From positions 62,001 through 126,000 of the forward strand of contig JACPVR010000028.1 of NCBI GenBank assembly GCA_016197405.1: a stretch of DNA of 64,000 nt. Direction: 5' to 3'. The DNA is from Mycobacterium sp. (GTDB lineage: Bacteria > Actinomycetota > Actinomycetes > Mycobacteriales > Mycobacteriaceae). The notes under the pieces were generated by a model. It saw only the letters and a list, made by a program, of their open reading frames with translations. It was not told the DNA's origin and did not search any database. Both the position numbers and the translations under genes were made by a program. Each line of letters begins with the position of its first letter. Within the stretch, counting starts at the first letter, position 1. Positions 1-8,030 of the stretch are shown in pieces.

Positions 1-71
1 GCGTGATGGGCGGGACCTCGCAGATCCAGAAGAACATCATCGCCGCCCGCATACTCGGACTAGGAGTTTGA
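1..71 (+). CDS. Acyl-CoA dehydrogenase, C-terminal end only (gene starts before the window)
   Basis: The first 23 codons are an open frame ending in TGA at 69-71. It carries the usual last-helix signature of acyl-CoA dehydrogenases, here GGTSQIQKNIIAARILGL. The rest of the gene lies outside the window. Where medium-chain ACADs have the catalytic YEGT glutamate this protein reads MGGT, as do several other ACADs in this window. Only four bases separate it from the crotonase-like gene that follows, so the two are probably cotranscribed. Confidence 0.85.
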   Translation, partial: VMGGTSQIQKNIIAARILGLGV

Positions 72-75
72 CCTG

Positions 76-840
76 ATGTATGGCATGCCGAAAGAAATCG
101 ACATCCAGGCCGATGGCGCCCTGCGCATCGTCACACTGAACCGCCCCGATGCCCTCAACGCGGTCAACGACGACCTGCACGTCGGTCTGGCCCGGGTCTG
201 GGACGAGATCAGTGAAGATCCCGGCGCTCGTGCGGCGGTGTTGACCGGGGCAGGCCGGGCATTCTCGGCCGGTGGTGATTTCAACTATCTCGACGAGCTG
301 CGTCGCGACGAGGCGTTGTGCAAGAAGACGATCAAGCACGGGCGTGATGTCGTCATCGGGCTGGTGCGCTGCCGGGTACCCGTGATCGCGGCCGTCAACG
401 GACCGGCCGTGGGATTGGGCTGCAGCTTGGCGGCGCTGTCCGACATCGTCTACATGGCGGAGAAGGCCTATTTCGCCGACCCACACGTACAGATCGGCCT
501 GGTGGCCGCCGACGGTGGGCCGCTGGTGTGGCCGTCGCAGATCAGCCTGTTGCACGCCAAGGAATTCGCGTTGACCGGACAGCGCATCAGCGCTCAGCGT
601 GCGCTCGAACTCGGGATGGCGAACCACGTGGTGGAAGATCCGCTCGCCGAGGCGATCGCGTGCGCCAAGAAGATGCTGGAGCTGCCGCAGCAGGCCGTCG
701 AGGCCACCAAGCGGCTGCTGAACATCGGGCTGGAGCGATCGGTGCTGGAGGCGTTGAACTACGCCAATCTGGCCGAGCACCAATCATTCGGAACTGCCGA
801 TTTCAACCGAATCGTCGACGGCCTGATCGCCAAGAGCTGA
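76..840 (+). CDS. Enoyl-CoA hydratase/isomerase family protein (crotonase fold)
   Basis: A 254-residue protein of normal crotonase length. The oxyanion-hole segments are visible: GRAFSAGGDF around residues 60-69 and GPAVGLGCSLAALSDI around 109-124. At the two positions where rat crotonase has its catalytic glutamates this protein seems to have Ser117 (GCSLAA instead of GCELA) and His137 (DPHVQIG instead of PE-type). Simple hydration of a 2-enoyl-CoA is therefore not assured, and isomerase, hydrolase or another crotonase reaction is possible. The ATG at 85 is an alternative start. It follows an ACAD gene and precedes a MeaB-like GTPase, which fits a CoA-thioester degradation operon. Confidence 0.85.
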   Translation: MYGMPKEIDIQADGALRIVTLNRPDALNAVNDDLHVGLARVWDEISEDPGARAAVLTGAGRAFSAGGDFNYLDELRRDEALCKKTIKHGRDVVIGLVRCRVPVIAAVNGPAVGLGCSLAALSDIVYMAEKAYFADPHVQIGLVAADGGPLVWPSQISLLHAKEFALTGQRISAQRALELGMANHVVEDPLAEAIACAKKMLELPQQAVEATKRLLNIGLERSVLEALNYANLAEHQSFGTADFNRIVDGLIAKS

Positions 841-851
841 CCGGGGGCCGC

Positions 852-1745
852 ATGACCGATGACATCGCCGAACTCGTCGCCGCCGCGCGGCGCGGCTCGA
901 CGAGGGCGGCGGGGCGGTTGTTGAGCCTGGTCGAAAGCCCGCGACGCGATGATGTGCTCGCAGTGCTCGATCCCGCCGATATCGGTGTGGTCGGTGTGAC
1001 GGGGCCGCCCGGCGCCGGTAAGTCGACGACCGTCGCCGCGCTGGTCACCGCTTATCGGGCCCGCGGTATGCGGGTCGCGGTGCTGGCTGTCGATCCGTCG
1101 TCGCCGTATAGCGGCGGCGCCCTGCTGGGGGACCGGATCCGGATGGCCGCCCACATCAACGACACCGATGTGCTGATCCGGTCGGTGGCGGCCCGGGGTC
1201 ACCTCGGTGGATTGGCGGCGGCGGTGCCCGCGGCCATCCGGCTGCTCGCCGCGCTGTCCTATGGTGTGGTGCTGCTCGAGACCGTCGGCGTCGGGCAGTC
1301 CGAGATCGAGATCGGTGCGGTGGCCGACCCCACCATCGTGATCCTCAACCCCGGTGCCGGCGACGCCATCCAGGCCGCCAAGGCCGGCTTGCTGGAAGTC
1401 GCGGATCTGGTGGTGGTCAACAAGGCCGATCGCGACGGCGCCGATCAGACCGTCCGGGACCTGCATGCCGAGACGTCGGCGCCGATACTGAAACTTGTTG
1501 CGGCACAAGGTATCGGCATCGATGAGCTGGTGGATGCCATCGACGCGCACCGGCGTTCCGATACTCCGGCCAGACGCACCGCGCGGGCTCGCGCGCAGAT
1601 CCTGTCGCTGGCCCAGAGCCGGTTGCACACGCATCCGGCTCTCGACCAGCTGGCTGCCGCGGTGGCCCAGGGTGACAGCGACCCCTATACGGCCGCCGCG
1701 CAGTTGTTGAGCGCGCCGGCCGATCTCAGCCCGCGAACCGAATGA
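852..1745 (+). CDS. MeaB/ArgK-type P-loop GTPase (methylmalonyl-CoA mutase chaperone family)
   Basis: A 297-residue G3E-class GTPase. Walker A is GPPGAGKST (residues 51-59), the switch region is ETVGVGQSE (143-151), and the base-specificity motif is NKAD (190-193). MeaB proteins load and protect the B12-dependent acyl-CoA mutases, but no mutase gene is in the window. The protein is somewhat shorter than typical MeaB. The ATG at 852 was chosen because it starts the recognisable N-terminal helix; the frame stays open further upstream but overlaps the crotonase gene. The 3' end overlaps the convergent TesB-like gene by 20 bases. A role in propionate or methyl-branched acyl-CoA handling is inference. 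Confidence 0.85.
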   Translation: MTDDIAELVAAARRGSTRAAGRLLSLVESPRRDDVLAVLDPADIGVVGVTGPPGAGKSTTVAALVTAYRARGMRVAVLAVDPSSPYSGGALLGDRIRMAAHINDTDVLIRSVAARGHLGGLAAAVPAAIRLLAALSYGVVLLETVGVGQSEIEIGAVADPTIVILNPGAGDAIQAAKAGLLEVADLVVVNKADRDGADQTVRDLHAETSAPILKLVAAQGIGIDELVDAIDAHRRSDTPARRTARARAQILSLAQSRLHTHPALDQLAAAVAQGDSDPYTAAAQLLSAPADLSPRTE

Positions 1746-2526
1746 GTGATTCCTGGGCATAGGACGCGACCAGGCTGCCCTGCTCGGTCAGGATGTCACC
1801 ACGACCGAAGGCGCGAGCGTGTGCGAGGACCGGACTGTGCTGGCGCAGCAACAGCCAACTGTCGGTGACGAACGGACGGTGGAACCACACGGTGTGCGAG
1901 GTGACGGCGGAGGCGAACGCCGTCCGGCTACCCCGCTGGCTCGCGCCGTCCACGGGGCGCAGCGCGGTGCCGATGAGGGTGAGATCGGTGGCGTATGCCG
2001 CCAGGGCAGGGGCCAGGTCGGCCACGACAGCAGGGGTACGCATCCACATCTCGAAATCCGGCGGACCGACGCCTTCGTCGTCGATATCGATGGCGGTGCG
2101 GATCTCCCACGGAATCAAACCGATGGTCACGGCGTGTTCGGGACCGGGCGGACCGGGCACCGGCGCTACCGACTGATGATCGGGCCCGCCCTCGCGTGCG
2201 TGCATGGAAACCGCGGCCGTTGCCACCACGTCGGTGTCCTGGCGCGCCGTGATCGTCAAAGTCGCAAAGGTGCGGCCCTCGTGGTGGCGTTGGACGTCGA
2301 ATCGCATCTCGGTATCGGCACGCCCCTGTTTGGCGAACTGGGTGTGCACCGACTTGACCGACTTGTCCGGGCAGGTCAGCTGCGCTGCAACGATGAACTG
2401 GCCCAGGATCTGGCCACCGAATACCCGGTGGTAGTCCAGCGTCTGATTCGGCGCGGTCCAGCCGGCGTCGGAGTCGGCCGGCGTCAGGTCGAGGCAACCG
2501 AGCAGATCGCTCCAGAGATCGGGCAT
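1726..2526 (-). CDS. TesB-type acyl-CoA thioesterase (double hotdog)
   Basis: A 266-residue protein with the two-hotdog TesB layout. The first half has HRVFGGQILGQ (33-43); the second has HTVWFHRPF (211-219) and ends in the family SLVASYAQESLIR block. TesB enzymes hydrolyse acyl-CoA to acid and CoA. The E. coli catalytic aspartate, which sits just before the HxxWFHRPF segment, appears to be Ser210 here, and the threonine partner is not obvious; the glutamine (Gln258) is kept. Activity may be altered. It lies downstream of the TetR gene on the same strand, with a hairpin and a weak palindrome between them. Confidence 0.82.
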   Translation of the reverse strand: MPDLWSDLLGCLDLTPADSDAGWTAPNQTLDYHRVFGGQILGQFIVAAQLTCPDKSVKSVHTQFAKQGRADTEMRFDVQRHHEGRTFATLTITARQDTDVVATAAVSMHAREGGPDHQSVAPVPGPPGPEHAVTIGLIPWEIRTAIDIDDEGVGPPDFEMWMRTPAVVADLAPALAAYATDLTLIGTALRPVDGASQRGSRTAFASAVTSHTVWFHRPFVTDSWLLLRQHSPVLAHARAFGRGDILTEQGSLVASYAQESLIRFAG

Positions 2527-2547
2527 CCGTCGAGTGTAAGTATTGTT

Positions 2548-2579
2548 CTAGCGGAGCGAGAATCCAGTTCTACCGCTAG
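2548..2579 (-). terminator. Hairpin between the TetR gene and the TesB-like gene
   Basis: Inverted repeat CTAGCGG (2548-2554) and CCGCTAG (2573-2579), seven perfect pairs around an 18-base loop. It includes the TetR stop codon, and the loop contains a weak copy of the GAGAAT palindrome. It could act as a terminator or a protein-binding site. There is no U-tract. Confidence 0.4.
2558..2572. promoter_or_regulatory. Weak copy of the GAGAAT-N3-ATTCTC palindrome upstream of the TesB-like gene
   Basis: GAGAATCCAGTTCTA. The left half matches the window-wide consensus; the right half matches at four of six positions. It lies about 32 bases upstream of the TesB-like ATG (2526, minus strand), in the position of its promoter. 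Confidence 0.35.
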
Positions 2580-3229
2580 CTGGCGGCGAATCCGTTGGCG
2601 CAGAAACTCCAGACCTCGTCGGCTGAGATCGGATGTACGTCGTCCTCGTCCGCGGGCGCACTCGACTGTGCGGTGAACATCACAGTCTGCATTGTGATGG
2701 CCGCCATCCGCCGCGGGTTCAGGCCGGCGCGCAGCTTCCCGGCAGCGGCAGCGTCGACCATGAGTTCGGTGAACAACGTGATGAGCGGAGCGTGTGCGAC
2801 GCGAACCTCAGTCGGGTGTGAGATGAGTAGCTGAGGCGCGAAATCGGTGAACAATGGCCGCTTGGCTGTCGGGTCTGGGCGAGAAAGCTCGAATAGCAAC
2901 TCAATTGCGACTTTCAACCGGTCCAGTGGATCGGTCTGCCCTGAGGTCGCGGCCCGGATCTGGTCGGCGGCGCGGCTGAGCGCGTCCTCGAACAGCGCCA
3001 GTAGCAGCTCGTGCTTGCCGTCGAACTGCAAATAGAAACTGCGCAGTGACTGCCGGGAGCGGTCGACGACCTCCTGCACCGTGAAGTCGGTGCTGCCCTT
3101 CTCGGTGATGATCGCCTGCGCGGCGTCGAGGAACCGCTGCACGCGTTGCGCGGCACGCAGCTTTGCGGTCTTGATGGAGCGTTCGACCGCACGCTGCTTC
3201 CACGCGGGCTCTTCGCTGGGGCTACTCAC
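2576..3229 (-). CDS. TetR/AcrR family transcriptional regulator
   Basis: A 217-residue protein of typical TetR length. The helix-turn-helix lies at about residues 30-75, with the recognisable FTVQEVVDRSRQSLRSFYLQF segment followed by a KHELLLALFEDAL helix. The C-terminal ligand domain is not assignable to a ligand. The gene is divergent from the ACAD pair at 3408, and the 178-base gap between them holds a perfect 15-bp palindrome (3351-3365) that recurs at other promoters across the window. It is thus the best candidate for the regulator of that element, which is inference from position only. Confidence 0.88.
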   Translation of the reverse strand: MSSPSEEPAWKQRAVERSIKTAKLRAAQRVQRFLDAAQAIITEKGSTDFTVQEVVDRSRQSLRSFYLQFDGKHELLLALFEDALSRAADQIRAATSGQTDPLDRLKVAIELLFELSRPDPTAKRPLFTDFAPQLLISHPTEVRVAHAPLITLFTELMVDAAAAGKLRAGLNPRRMAAITMQTVMFTAQSSAPADEDDVHPISADEVWSFCANGFAAS

Positions 3230-3350
3230 CAGCGGGCCGATTCGTGGCGGTTACGAAAGACATGGATGAACTGTACCGGAGATCAGAGCCATATTGGGGC
3301 TGCAGACCGCCCACGGGCGTCACTTTCCGAGATTTCTACTGTCAACTTCA

Positions 3351-3365
3351 GAGAATGCTATTCTC
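3351..3365. promoter_or_regulatory. Perfect palindrome GAGAATGCTATTCTC, putative operator
   Basis: Two six-base arms in perfect inverted symmetry around a GCT spacer, located 43 bases upstream of the ACAD start at 3408 and between that gene and the divergent TetR gene. The right arm contains TATTCT, which fits a TANNNT -10 element, so a bound repressor would block the promoter. It is the most symmetric copy of the element shared with 11032, 31096, 50953 and others. Confidence 0.7.
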
Positions 3366-3407
3366 CGATAGTGCCAATCGGCACGCCGATTCTTCGTGGG
3401 GTGACTG

Positions 3408-4412
3408 ATGCTGCTGGAGCTGGACGCCGACCAACGGCTGTGGCGTGACACCGTGCGCGACGTGACGGCCAAGGAGTGCCCGTCGTCGTTCGTGCGCATG
3501 ATTGCCGAGGAGACTTCGGCCGATCCCGCGCCGCTGTGGCGCAGTTATATCGCCCAGGGCTGGACCGAGCTGACGGAATCCTCCGAGGCCGTCGAGCTGG
3601 GCATCCTCGTCGAGGAGCTCGGCCGCGCCTGTGATCCCACACCGTTCCTGGCGACCCTGACGCAGTTCACCCCGCTCGTGCCGGGCTTCGCCGATCCGGC
3701 CCGTGCCGGTGCCGCCGTCTACGACGGAGTCACGGCGGCGCGCCACGGCGACGGCTGGCTGCTCGACGGCACGGCCCGCCACGTCCTCGACGGTGACCGC
3801 GCCGAACGTCTGGCGGTGGTAACCGGGGCGGGCGTCTTCGTCGTTGGCGCCGAACAGGTTTCGACGCTTCGCGTTGCGGTTTTCGACCCGGTTCTGCATG
3901 TGGCCGAGGTGACTCTCGCCGGTGTGGAGGTAGGCCACGCCGAACGGGTCGCCGACGCCGATGTGTCGCGTGCCAAGGATGTCGCACTGACCGGGCTGGC
4001 GCTGACGATGGTGGGGGCCTGCCAGCGCATCCTCGACATGGTGCTCGAGCATGTCCGTGACCGGCAGCAGTTCGGGGTGCCCATCGGTTCGTTCCAGGCG
4101 GTGCAGCACAAGGCCGCCGATATGCACGTGGCCATCGAACGCGCCCGTGCGCTGGCCTACTTCGCGGCGCTCACCATCGCCGCGGACGACCCCCGGCGCA
4201 GGCTGGCCTCGGCGATGGCGAAGGCATCGGCGGGTGAATGTCAGTCCCTGGTGTTCAAGCATGGTGTGCAGTTGTTCGGCGCCATGGGCTTCACCTGGGA
4301 GAACGACGTGCAGTTCGCCTTGAAGCGGGCCAAAGCCGGTGAGCTGATGCTGGGTGGGGCCGCCGAGCACCGTGCCTTCATCACCGAATTGTCGGTGGCG
4401 GGCGACCGCTGA
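3408..4412 (+). CDS. Acyl-CoA dehydrogenase family protein, short subunit of a pair
   Basis: A 334-residue ACAD-fold protein, shorter than the usual 380-400. The middle domain is poorly conserved and the C-terminal four-helix bundle is clear (RQQFGVPIGSFQAVQHKAAD at about 222-241 and FGAMGFTWENDVQFALKRA near 289-307). No catalytic YEGT-type glutamate is visible. The stop overlaps the start of the next ACAD by one base (TGATG), so the two are translated together. This is the arrangement of mycobacterial alpha2beta2 FadE heteromers in steroid side-chain degradation, and I infer the same quaternary form here. Confidence 0.87.
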   Translation: MLLELDADQRLWRDTVRDVTAKECPSSFVRMIAEETSADPAPLWRSYIAQGWTELTESSEAVELGILVEELGRACDPTPFLATLTQFTPLVPGFADPARAGAAVYDGVTAARHGDGWLLDGTARHVLDGDRAERLAVVTGAGVFVVGAEQVSTLRVAVFDPVLHVAEVTLAGVEVGHAERVADADVSRAKDVALTGLALTMVGACQRILDMVLEHVRDRQQFGVPIGSFQAVQHKAADMHVAIERARALAYFAALTIAADDPRRRLASAMAKASAGECQSLVFKHGVQLFGAMGFTWENDVQFALKRAKAGELMLGGAAEHRAFITELSVAGDR

Positions 4413-5587
4413 TGCAGCTGACTTTCGACGCCGACGTCGAGGCGTTCCGCGACGAGTTCATCGCGTTCCTCGATGAGCACCTGCCGGATCCGGCCGTCGC
4501 GACACAACGCTCACAGTCGACCGCGGACATCCCGGCGTGGGCCCGGGACTGGCAGCGGGTGATGTTCGACCACGGCTGGCTGCTGCCCGGCAACCCTCCG
4601 GAGTTCGGCGGGCGTGACGCCACCATCCTGCAGCAGTATGTGCACCGCGACGAGTTGTCCCGGCGACGCATCTACCAGAGTTACAACCCGCAAGGGCTCG
4701 GCATCATCGCGGCGTCGTTGCTGTCCTTCGGAACCGACGAGCAGAAACAACGCTGGGCGGTGCCCATCCTGCGTGCCGAGATCACCGCGGCGCTGGGCAT
4801 GAGCGAACCGGGGGCGGGATCGGATCTGGCCTCGCTGCGGACCGCCGCGGTGCGCGACGGCGACGACTTCGTGGTCACCGGCCAGAAGGTGTGGACATCG
4901 GGTGCCCATCACGCCGATGTGATCCTGACTTTCGTGCGCACCGACCCGGATGTCGCCAAGCACAAGGGCATCAGCGTGCTGCTGATCCCCACCGACACCC
5001 CTGGCGTGGTCCGGCGTCCGTTCGCCTCCATCTGCGGCTCCGACGACCTCGATTTCAACGAGGTGTATTTCGACGGGGCCCGGGTGCCCGCCCAGAACCT
5101 CGTCGGCCCGCTCAACGGGGGCTGGACCGTCGCCAACGGCTCACTGGGCCACGAGCGCACCCTGCTATGGCTCAGCTACGCGGACTGGCTCGAGCAGTTG
5201 ATCACCGACCACCGGCCCGTCGGTGCCATCGAGCGGGACCGCTACGCGACGTTGATCATGGACGCCTACGCGTTGCGCGCGCTCGGATCCGTCGCACTGT
5301 CGCGGGAGGCGCGCGGCGAGCAGGACGTACCGGCGTTGTCGGTGCTCAAACTGTTCGGTTCGGAGGCGTTTCAGAACGCTGCCGGTAATGTGCTGGAATC
5401 GGCAGGTGCAGAGGGCCTTTCGCATCCGGCGTCGACGTCGGCGTTCGCCCCGTTCGGCGAGGACGCCACGAGCACCAGCTGGTTCGAACGCTACGCGCGC
5501 AGTTTCGGCGGCACGATCGCCGGCGGCGCCTCGGAGATCCAGCGCAACATCATCGCCCAGCGCGTACTCGGCCTGCCGCGCAGCTGA
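4412..5587 (+). CDS. Acyl-CoA dehydrogenase, long subunit of a pair
   Basis: A 391-residue complete ACAD. It has the N-terminal helical domain, the flavin and substrate segment MSEPGAGSDLASLRT, TGQKVWTSGAHHAD, and the C-terminal GGTIAGGASEIQRN. It would oxidise an acyl-CoA to a 2-enoyl-CoA with FAD and pass electrons to ETF. The YEGT glutamate position reads AGGA, so the base must come from elsewhere or from the paired subunit. It is clearly paralogous to the gene at 31159: the N-terminal 130 residues match at most positions. A GC-rich hairpin follows the stop. Confidence 0.92.
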   Translation: MQLTFDADVEAFRDEFIAFLDEHLPDPAVATQRSQSTADIPAWARDWQRVMFDHGWLLPGNPPEFGGRDATILQQYVHRDELSRRRIYQSYNPQGLGIIAASLLSFGTDEQKQRWAVPILRAEITAALGMSEPGAGSDLASLRTAAVRDGDDFVVTGQKVWTSGAHHADVILTFVRTDPDVAKHKGISVLLIPTDTPGVVRRPFASICGSDDLDFNEVYFDGARVPAQNLVGPLNGGWTVANGSLGHERTLLWLSYADWLEQLITDHRPVGAIERDRYATLIMDAYALRALGSVALSREARGEQDVPALSVLKLFGSEAFQNAAGNVLESAGAEGLSHPASTSAFAPFGEDATSTSWFERYARSFGGTIAGGASEIQRNIIAQRVLGLPRS

Positions 5588-5609
5588 CGGCCCCCTCTCG
5601 TTTCTTCTC

Positions 5610-5627
5610 GTCCCCATCCCCGGGGAC
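5610..5627. terminator. GC-rich hairpin between convergent ACAD genes
   Basis: GTCCCC (5610-5615) and GGGGAC (5622-5627) form six perfect pairs around a six-base loop, in the 96-base gap between two convergent genes. It probably ends transcription from one or both sides. No U-tract is present, as is common in mycobacteria. Confidence 0.5.
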
Positions 5628-5683
5628 ACGCACGCTCGCGCCAGGGGTGGGGCGGGGCCAAGGGCAGGGGCGAGGCCCGGTTG

Positions 5684-6472
5684 TTACAGCTGGGCCAGCC
5701 GGGGTGCCGAGCCGCGGGCCCGCAGGCCTGCTCCGGCCCGGCGCGTCAGTTCCCTTGAGCTGCCCAGCAATCCGTCGAGAACCAGAGCCCGCTCGATGTG
5801 CAGGTGCAGGTCATGCTCGGCGGTGAAACCGATACCGCCCAATACCTGCTGGCAATGTTTGGCTGCCGTCAGCGCGGCCTTGCCCGCCGCGGCCTTGGCC
5901 AACAGCGACGTCAGATCCGGGTTGTCGTCGCCGGGCAGGGTAAGTGTGGCCTCGGCGCCCTCGATGGCCACCAGAGTCTCGGCCAGCCGGTGGCGCACCG
6001 CCTGAAACGATGCGATGGGCTTGCCGAACTGCACCCGGTCCAGCGCGTGCCTGCGGGCCAGGGCCAGCATCGCGCGGGCCGAGCCGATCAGCCACCAGCC
6101 CACCGCCCGGCGGGCATCGGGCAACCGCGGGTGCCCACCCTCCTCGACGGGGTGCAGCGGCAGACCGCCCAGCGCCGTACTCGCACCCTGGGCGTAATCC
6201 CACACCACCCAGCGGCCGCCGGCATAGGGCAGCGCCGGCGTCGCGCCCTCGTCGCTGCTTGCGGTCAGCAGTACGACGTCATTGAGAACCGAAGCGTGCG
6301 CGCCGGTTTCGCCAAGCAGCCGGAACACCAGGGGTATCGCCAGCTCGGACATCTCCGACAACATCTCGGCCCAGCCCAGCTCGGCCAGTGCGGTGTCCAG
6401 CTCGGCGCCGGAGACCGAGAGCATGGTCTTGCGCAGCGTGTTCTCGAGCAGTTCGAGTGAGTCCTGATCCAT
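5684..6472 (-). CDS. Acyl-CoA dehydrogenase family protein, short subunit of a second pair
   Basis: A 262-residue protein. It has the ACAD C-terminal bundle (DRVQFGKPIASFQAVRHRLAE and GGIGFTAEHDLHLHIERAL) but a strongly reduced N-terminal part. The ATG at 6472 starts MDQDSLEL and lies two bases after the TGA of the upstream ACAD, so it is the last gene of the minus-strand operon starting at 10899. No catalytic glutamate of the MCAD type is seen. It probably forms a heteromer with the 6475-7602 product. A longer frame upstream is a shadow of that gene. Confidence 0.85.
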   Translation of the reverse strand: MDQDSLELLENTLRKTMLSVSGAELDTALAELGWAEMLSEMSELAIPLVFRLLGETGAHASVLNDVVLLTASSDEGATPALPYAGGRWVVWDYAQGASTALGGLPLHPVEEGGHPRLPDARRAVGWWLIGSARAMLALARRHALDRVQFGKPIASFQAVRHRLAETLVAIEGAEATLTLPGDDNPDLTSLLAKAAAGKAALTAAKHCQQVLGGIGFTAEHDLHLHIERALVLDGLLGSSRELTRRAGAGLRARGSAPRLAQL

Positions 6473-6474
6473 GG

Positions 6475-7602
6475 TCACTCCTTCCCGAGGTCCAGTAGGC
6501 GACGGGCGATGATGTTGCGCTGCACCTCTGCGGTGCCGCCGTAGATGGTGGCCGCGCGCGAGTACAGGAACTCGGTGCGCCAGTCGGTGGCGTCCAGTTC
6601 GATGGCGCCGGGCAGCAGATCGCGCACGGTGTCGTAGAGCGTCTGTTCGGCCCCGGCCAGCAGCACCTTGTCGATCGAGGTGTCCGGGCCCAGCTTGTGG
6701 CCGTCGGCAAGCCGGTGCTGGGTGGCCCGCGATCGGCACCGCAGGGTATGCAGAGCCAGGTAGGCGTCACCCATTTCGGTGTCCGCTGCCGCGCCGATGT
6801 TCTTGACCTCGTGGATCAGTGCATCGAGCCGCGAGTACAGGTAGGCGATGCGCTGCCAGAAGCACGTCGAGCGTTCGTATGGCAGCAGGTCCATGGCGAG
6901 TTTCCAACCGTCGCCGGGCTTTCCGAGCATTCGGCTCGAATCGATCGCCACATCGTCGAAGTAGACCTCGCAGAACTCGTCGACACCGTGCATGGTCTGC
7001 AGCGGCCGCACGCTGATTCCCGGGCTGTCGAGGTCGACGAAGAAGGCGGTGATCGCTTCGTGATCGGGTGTGCCGGCATCGCCGGTGCGGGTGAGCAGAA
7101 TGCACCGGTGTGAGTACTGGGCGAAACTGGTCCACACCTTCTGGCCGTTGACGATGTAACGATCGCCATTGGCATCCGGCACGGCACGGGTGCTCAGTGA
7201 CGCCAGGTCGCTGCCGGAGCCGGGCTCGGAGAATCCCTGGCACCACTGCTCTTCACCGCTGAGCAGCTTGGGCACCATCTCGGCGGCGAGTTCGGCGGGC
7301 GCGTAGTCGATCATGGTCGGCGCCAGCACTTCCAGCATCGAATACGGCCCCGGCTCGGCGAGCCTGCGACCCACCACCTCCTCGCCGACGATGGCGCGCA
7401 GCATCGCGGGCCCGCCGAGGCCGCCGGCATGTTCGGGCCAGCCGTAGCGGCTCCAGCCCGCGTCGTAGAGCGCACGCTGCACCCTCGCGAACTGACGCAT
7501 ATGCCCTTGCAGCGAGTGGTCGTCGGGTGGGGTGAGGTCGGACTCGTCGAGCCAGGCGCGTAGCTCGGACCGGAAGTTGGCTGGTTGGTGCAGATCGGTC
7601 AT
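6475..7602 (-). CDS. Acyl-CoA dehydrogenase, long subunit of a second pair
   Basis: A 375-residue ACAD with SEPGSGSDLASLSTRA, NGQKVWTSFAQYSHR, and the C-terminal ATIYGGTAEVQRNIIARRLL. The glutamate of the YEGT motif is replaced by glycine (YGGT). The ATG at 7602 overlaps the stop of the SnoaL-like gene by four bases (ATGA), which fixes the start; longer frames are shadows. It belongs to the Rieske oxygenase operon and is followed after two bases by its short partner. Confidence 0.9.
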   Translation of the reverse strand: MTDLHQPANFRSELRAWLDESDLTPPDDHSLQGHMRQFARVQRALYDAGWSRYGWPEHAGGLGGPAMLRAIVGEEVVGRRLAEPGPYSMLEVLAPTMIDYAPAELAAEMVPKLLSGEEQWCQGFSEPGSGSDLASLSTRAVPDANGDRYIVNGQKVWTSFAQYSHRCILLTRTGDAGTPDHEAITAFFVDLDSPGISVRPLQTMHGVDEFCEVYFDDVAIDSSRMLGKPGDGWKLAMDLLPYERSTCFWQRIAYLYSRLDALIHEVKNIGAAADTEMGDAYLALHTLRCRSRATQHRLADGHKLGPDTSIDKVLLAGAEQTLYDTVRDLLPGAIELDATDWRTEFLYSRAATIYGGTAEVQRNIIARRLLDLGKE

Positions 7603-8030
7603 CCGGCTTCCGGCCTGCCGATAGCGTGTGCGCGTCCGGAGTCGTGGTCGCCGTTGCGCCGGATGAACGTCATGGCACGGGTTTTCAGCCGCCAGCCGTC
7701 CGCGGTGCGCACGTAGCTGTCGCGGTAGTAGCCGATCCGCATATCGTGTTTGGAGTGCTCGATGAAGCACAGCGGCTGGGTGCCCGTGGCGGTATCGGCG
7801 CCCTCGACGAGGTCGACCAGAGCGGTGCCGGTCATGAAAAGACCTTTGGGTGCCGCATCGACCAGTACCGGGAACCGGTTCAGAGTGTAGGTGTCGCCGA
7901 AGGCGCTGTAGGTGCCGTCGGGAGTGAAGACCTCCACCAACCCCTCGACATCGCCCTGGGTGATGGTGACGGCGTACTTGGCGAGGAGCTGCTGGATCTC
8001 GACCAGGTCCTCAGTTCGTGTTGGCGTCAT
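7599..8030 (-). CDS. SnoaL-like / NTF2-fold protein
   Basis: A 143-residue protein of the length and pattern of the SnoaL-like NTF2 family: an N-terminal helix (EDLVEIQQLLAKYAVTITQG), then DVEGLVEVFTPDGTY and a C-terminal sheet with SYVRTADGWRLKTR. Members act as small isomerases, hydratases, cyclases or as subunits beside oxygenases. Here it sits in the operon of a Rieske oxygenase alpha subunit. It lacks the usual features of a ring-hydroxylating beta subunit, so that role is only possible. It overlaps the upstream amidohydrolase by 20 bases and the downstream ACAD by four. Confidence 0.8.
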   Translation of the reverse strand: MTPTRTEDLVEIQQLLAKYAVTITQGDVEGLVEVFTPDGTYSAFGDTYTLNRFPVLVDAAPKGLFMTGTALVDLVEGADTATGTQPLCFIEHSKHDMRIGYYRDSYVRTADGWRLKTRAMTFIRRNGDHDSGRAHAIGRPEAG

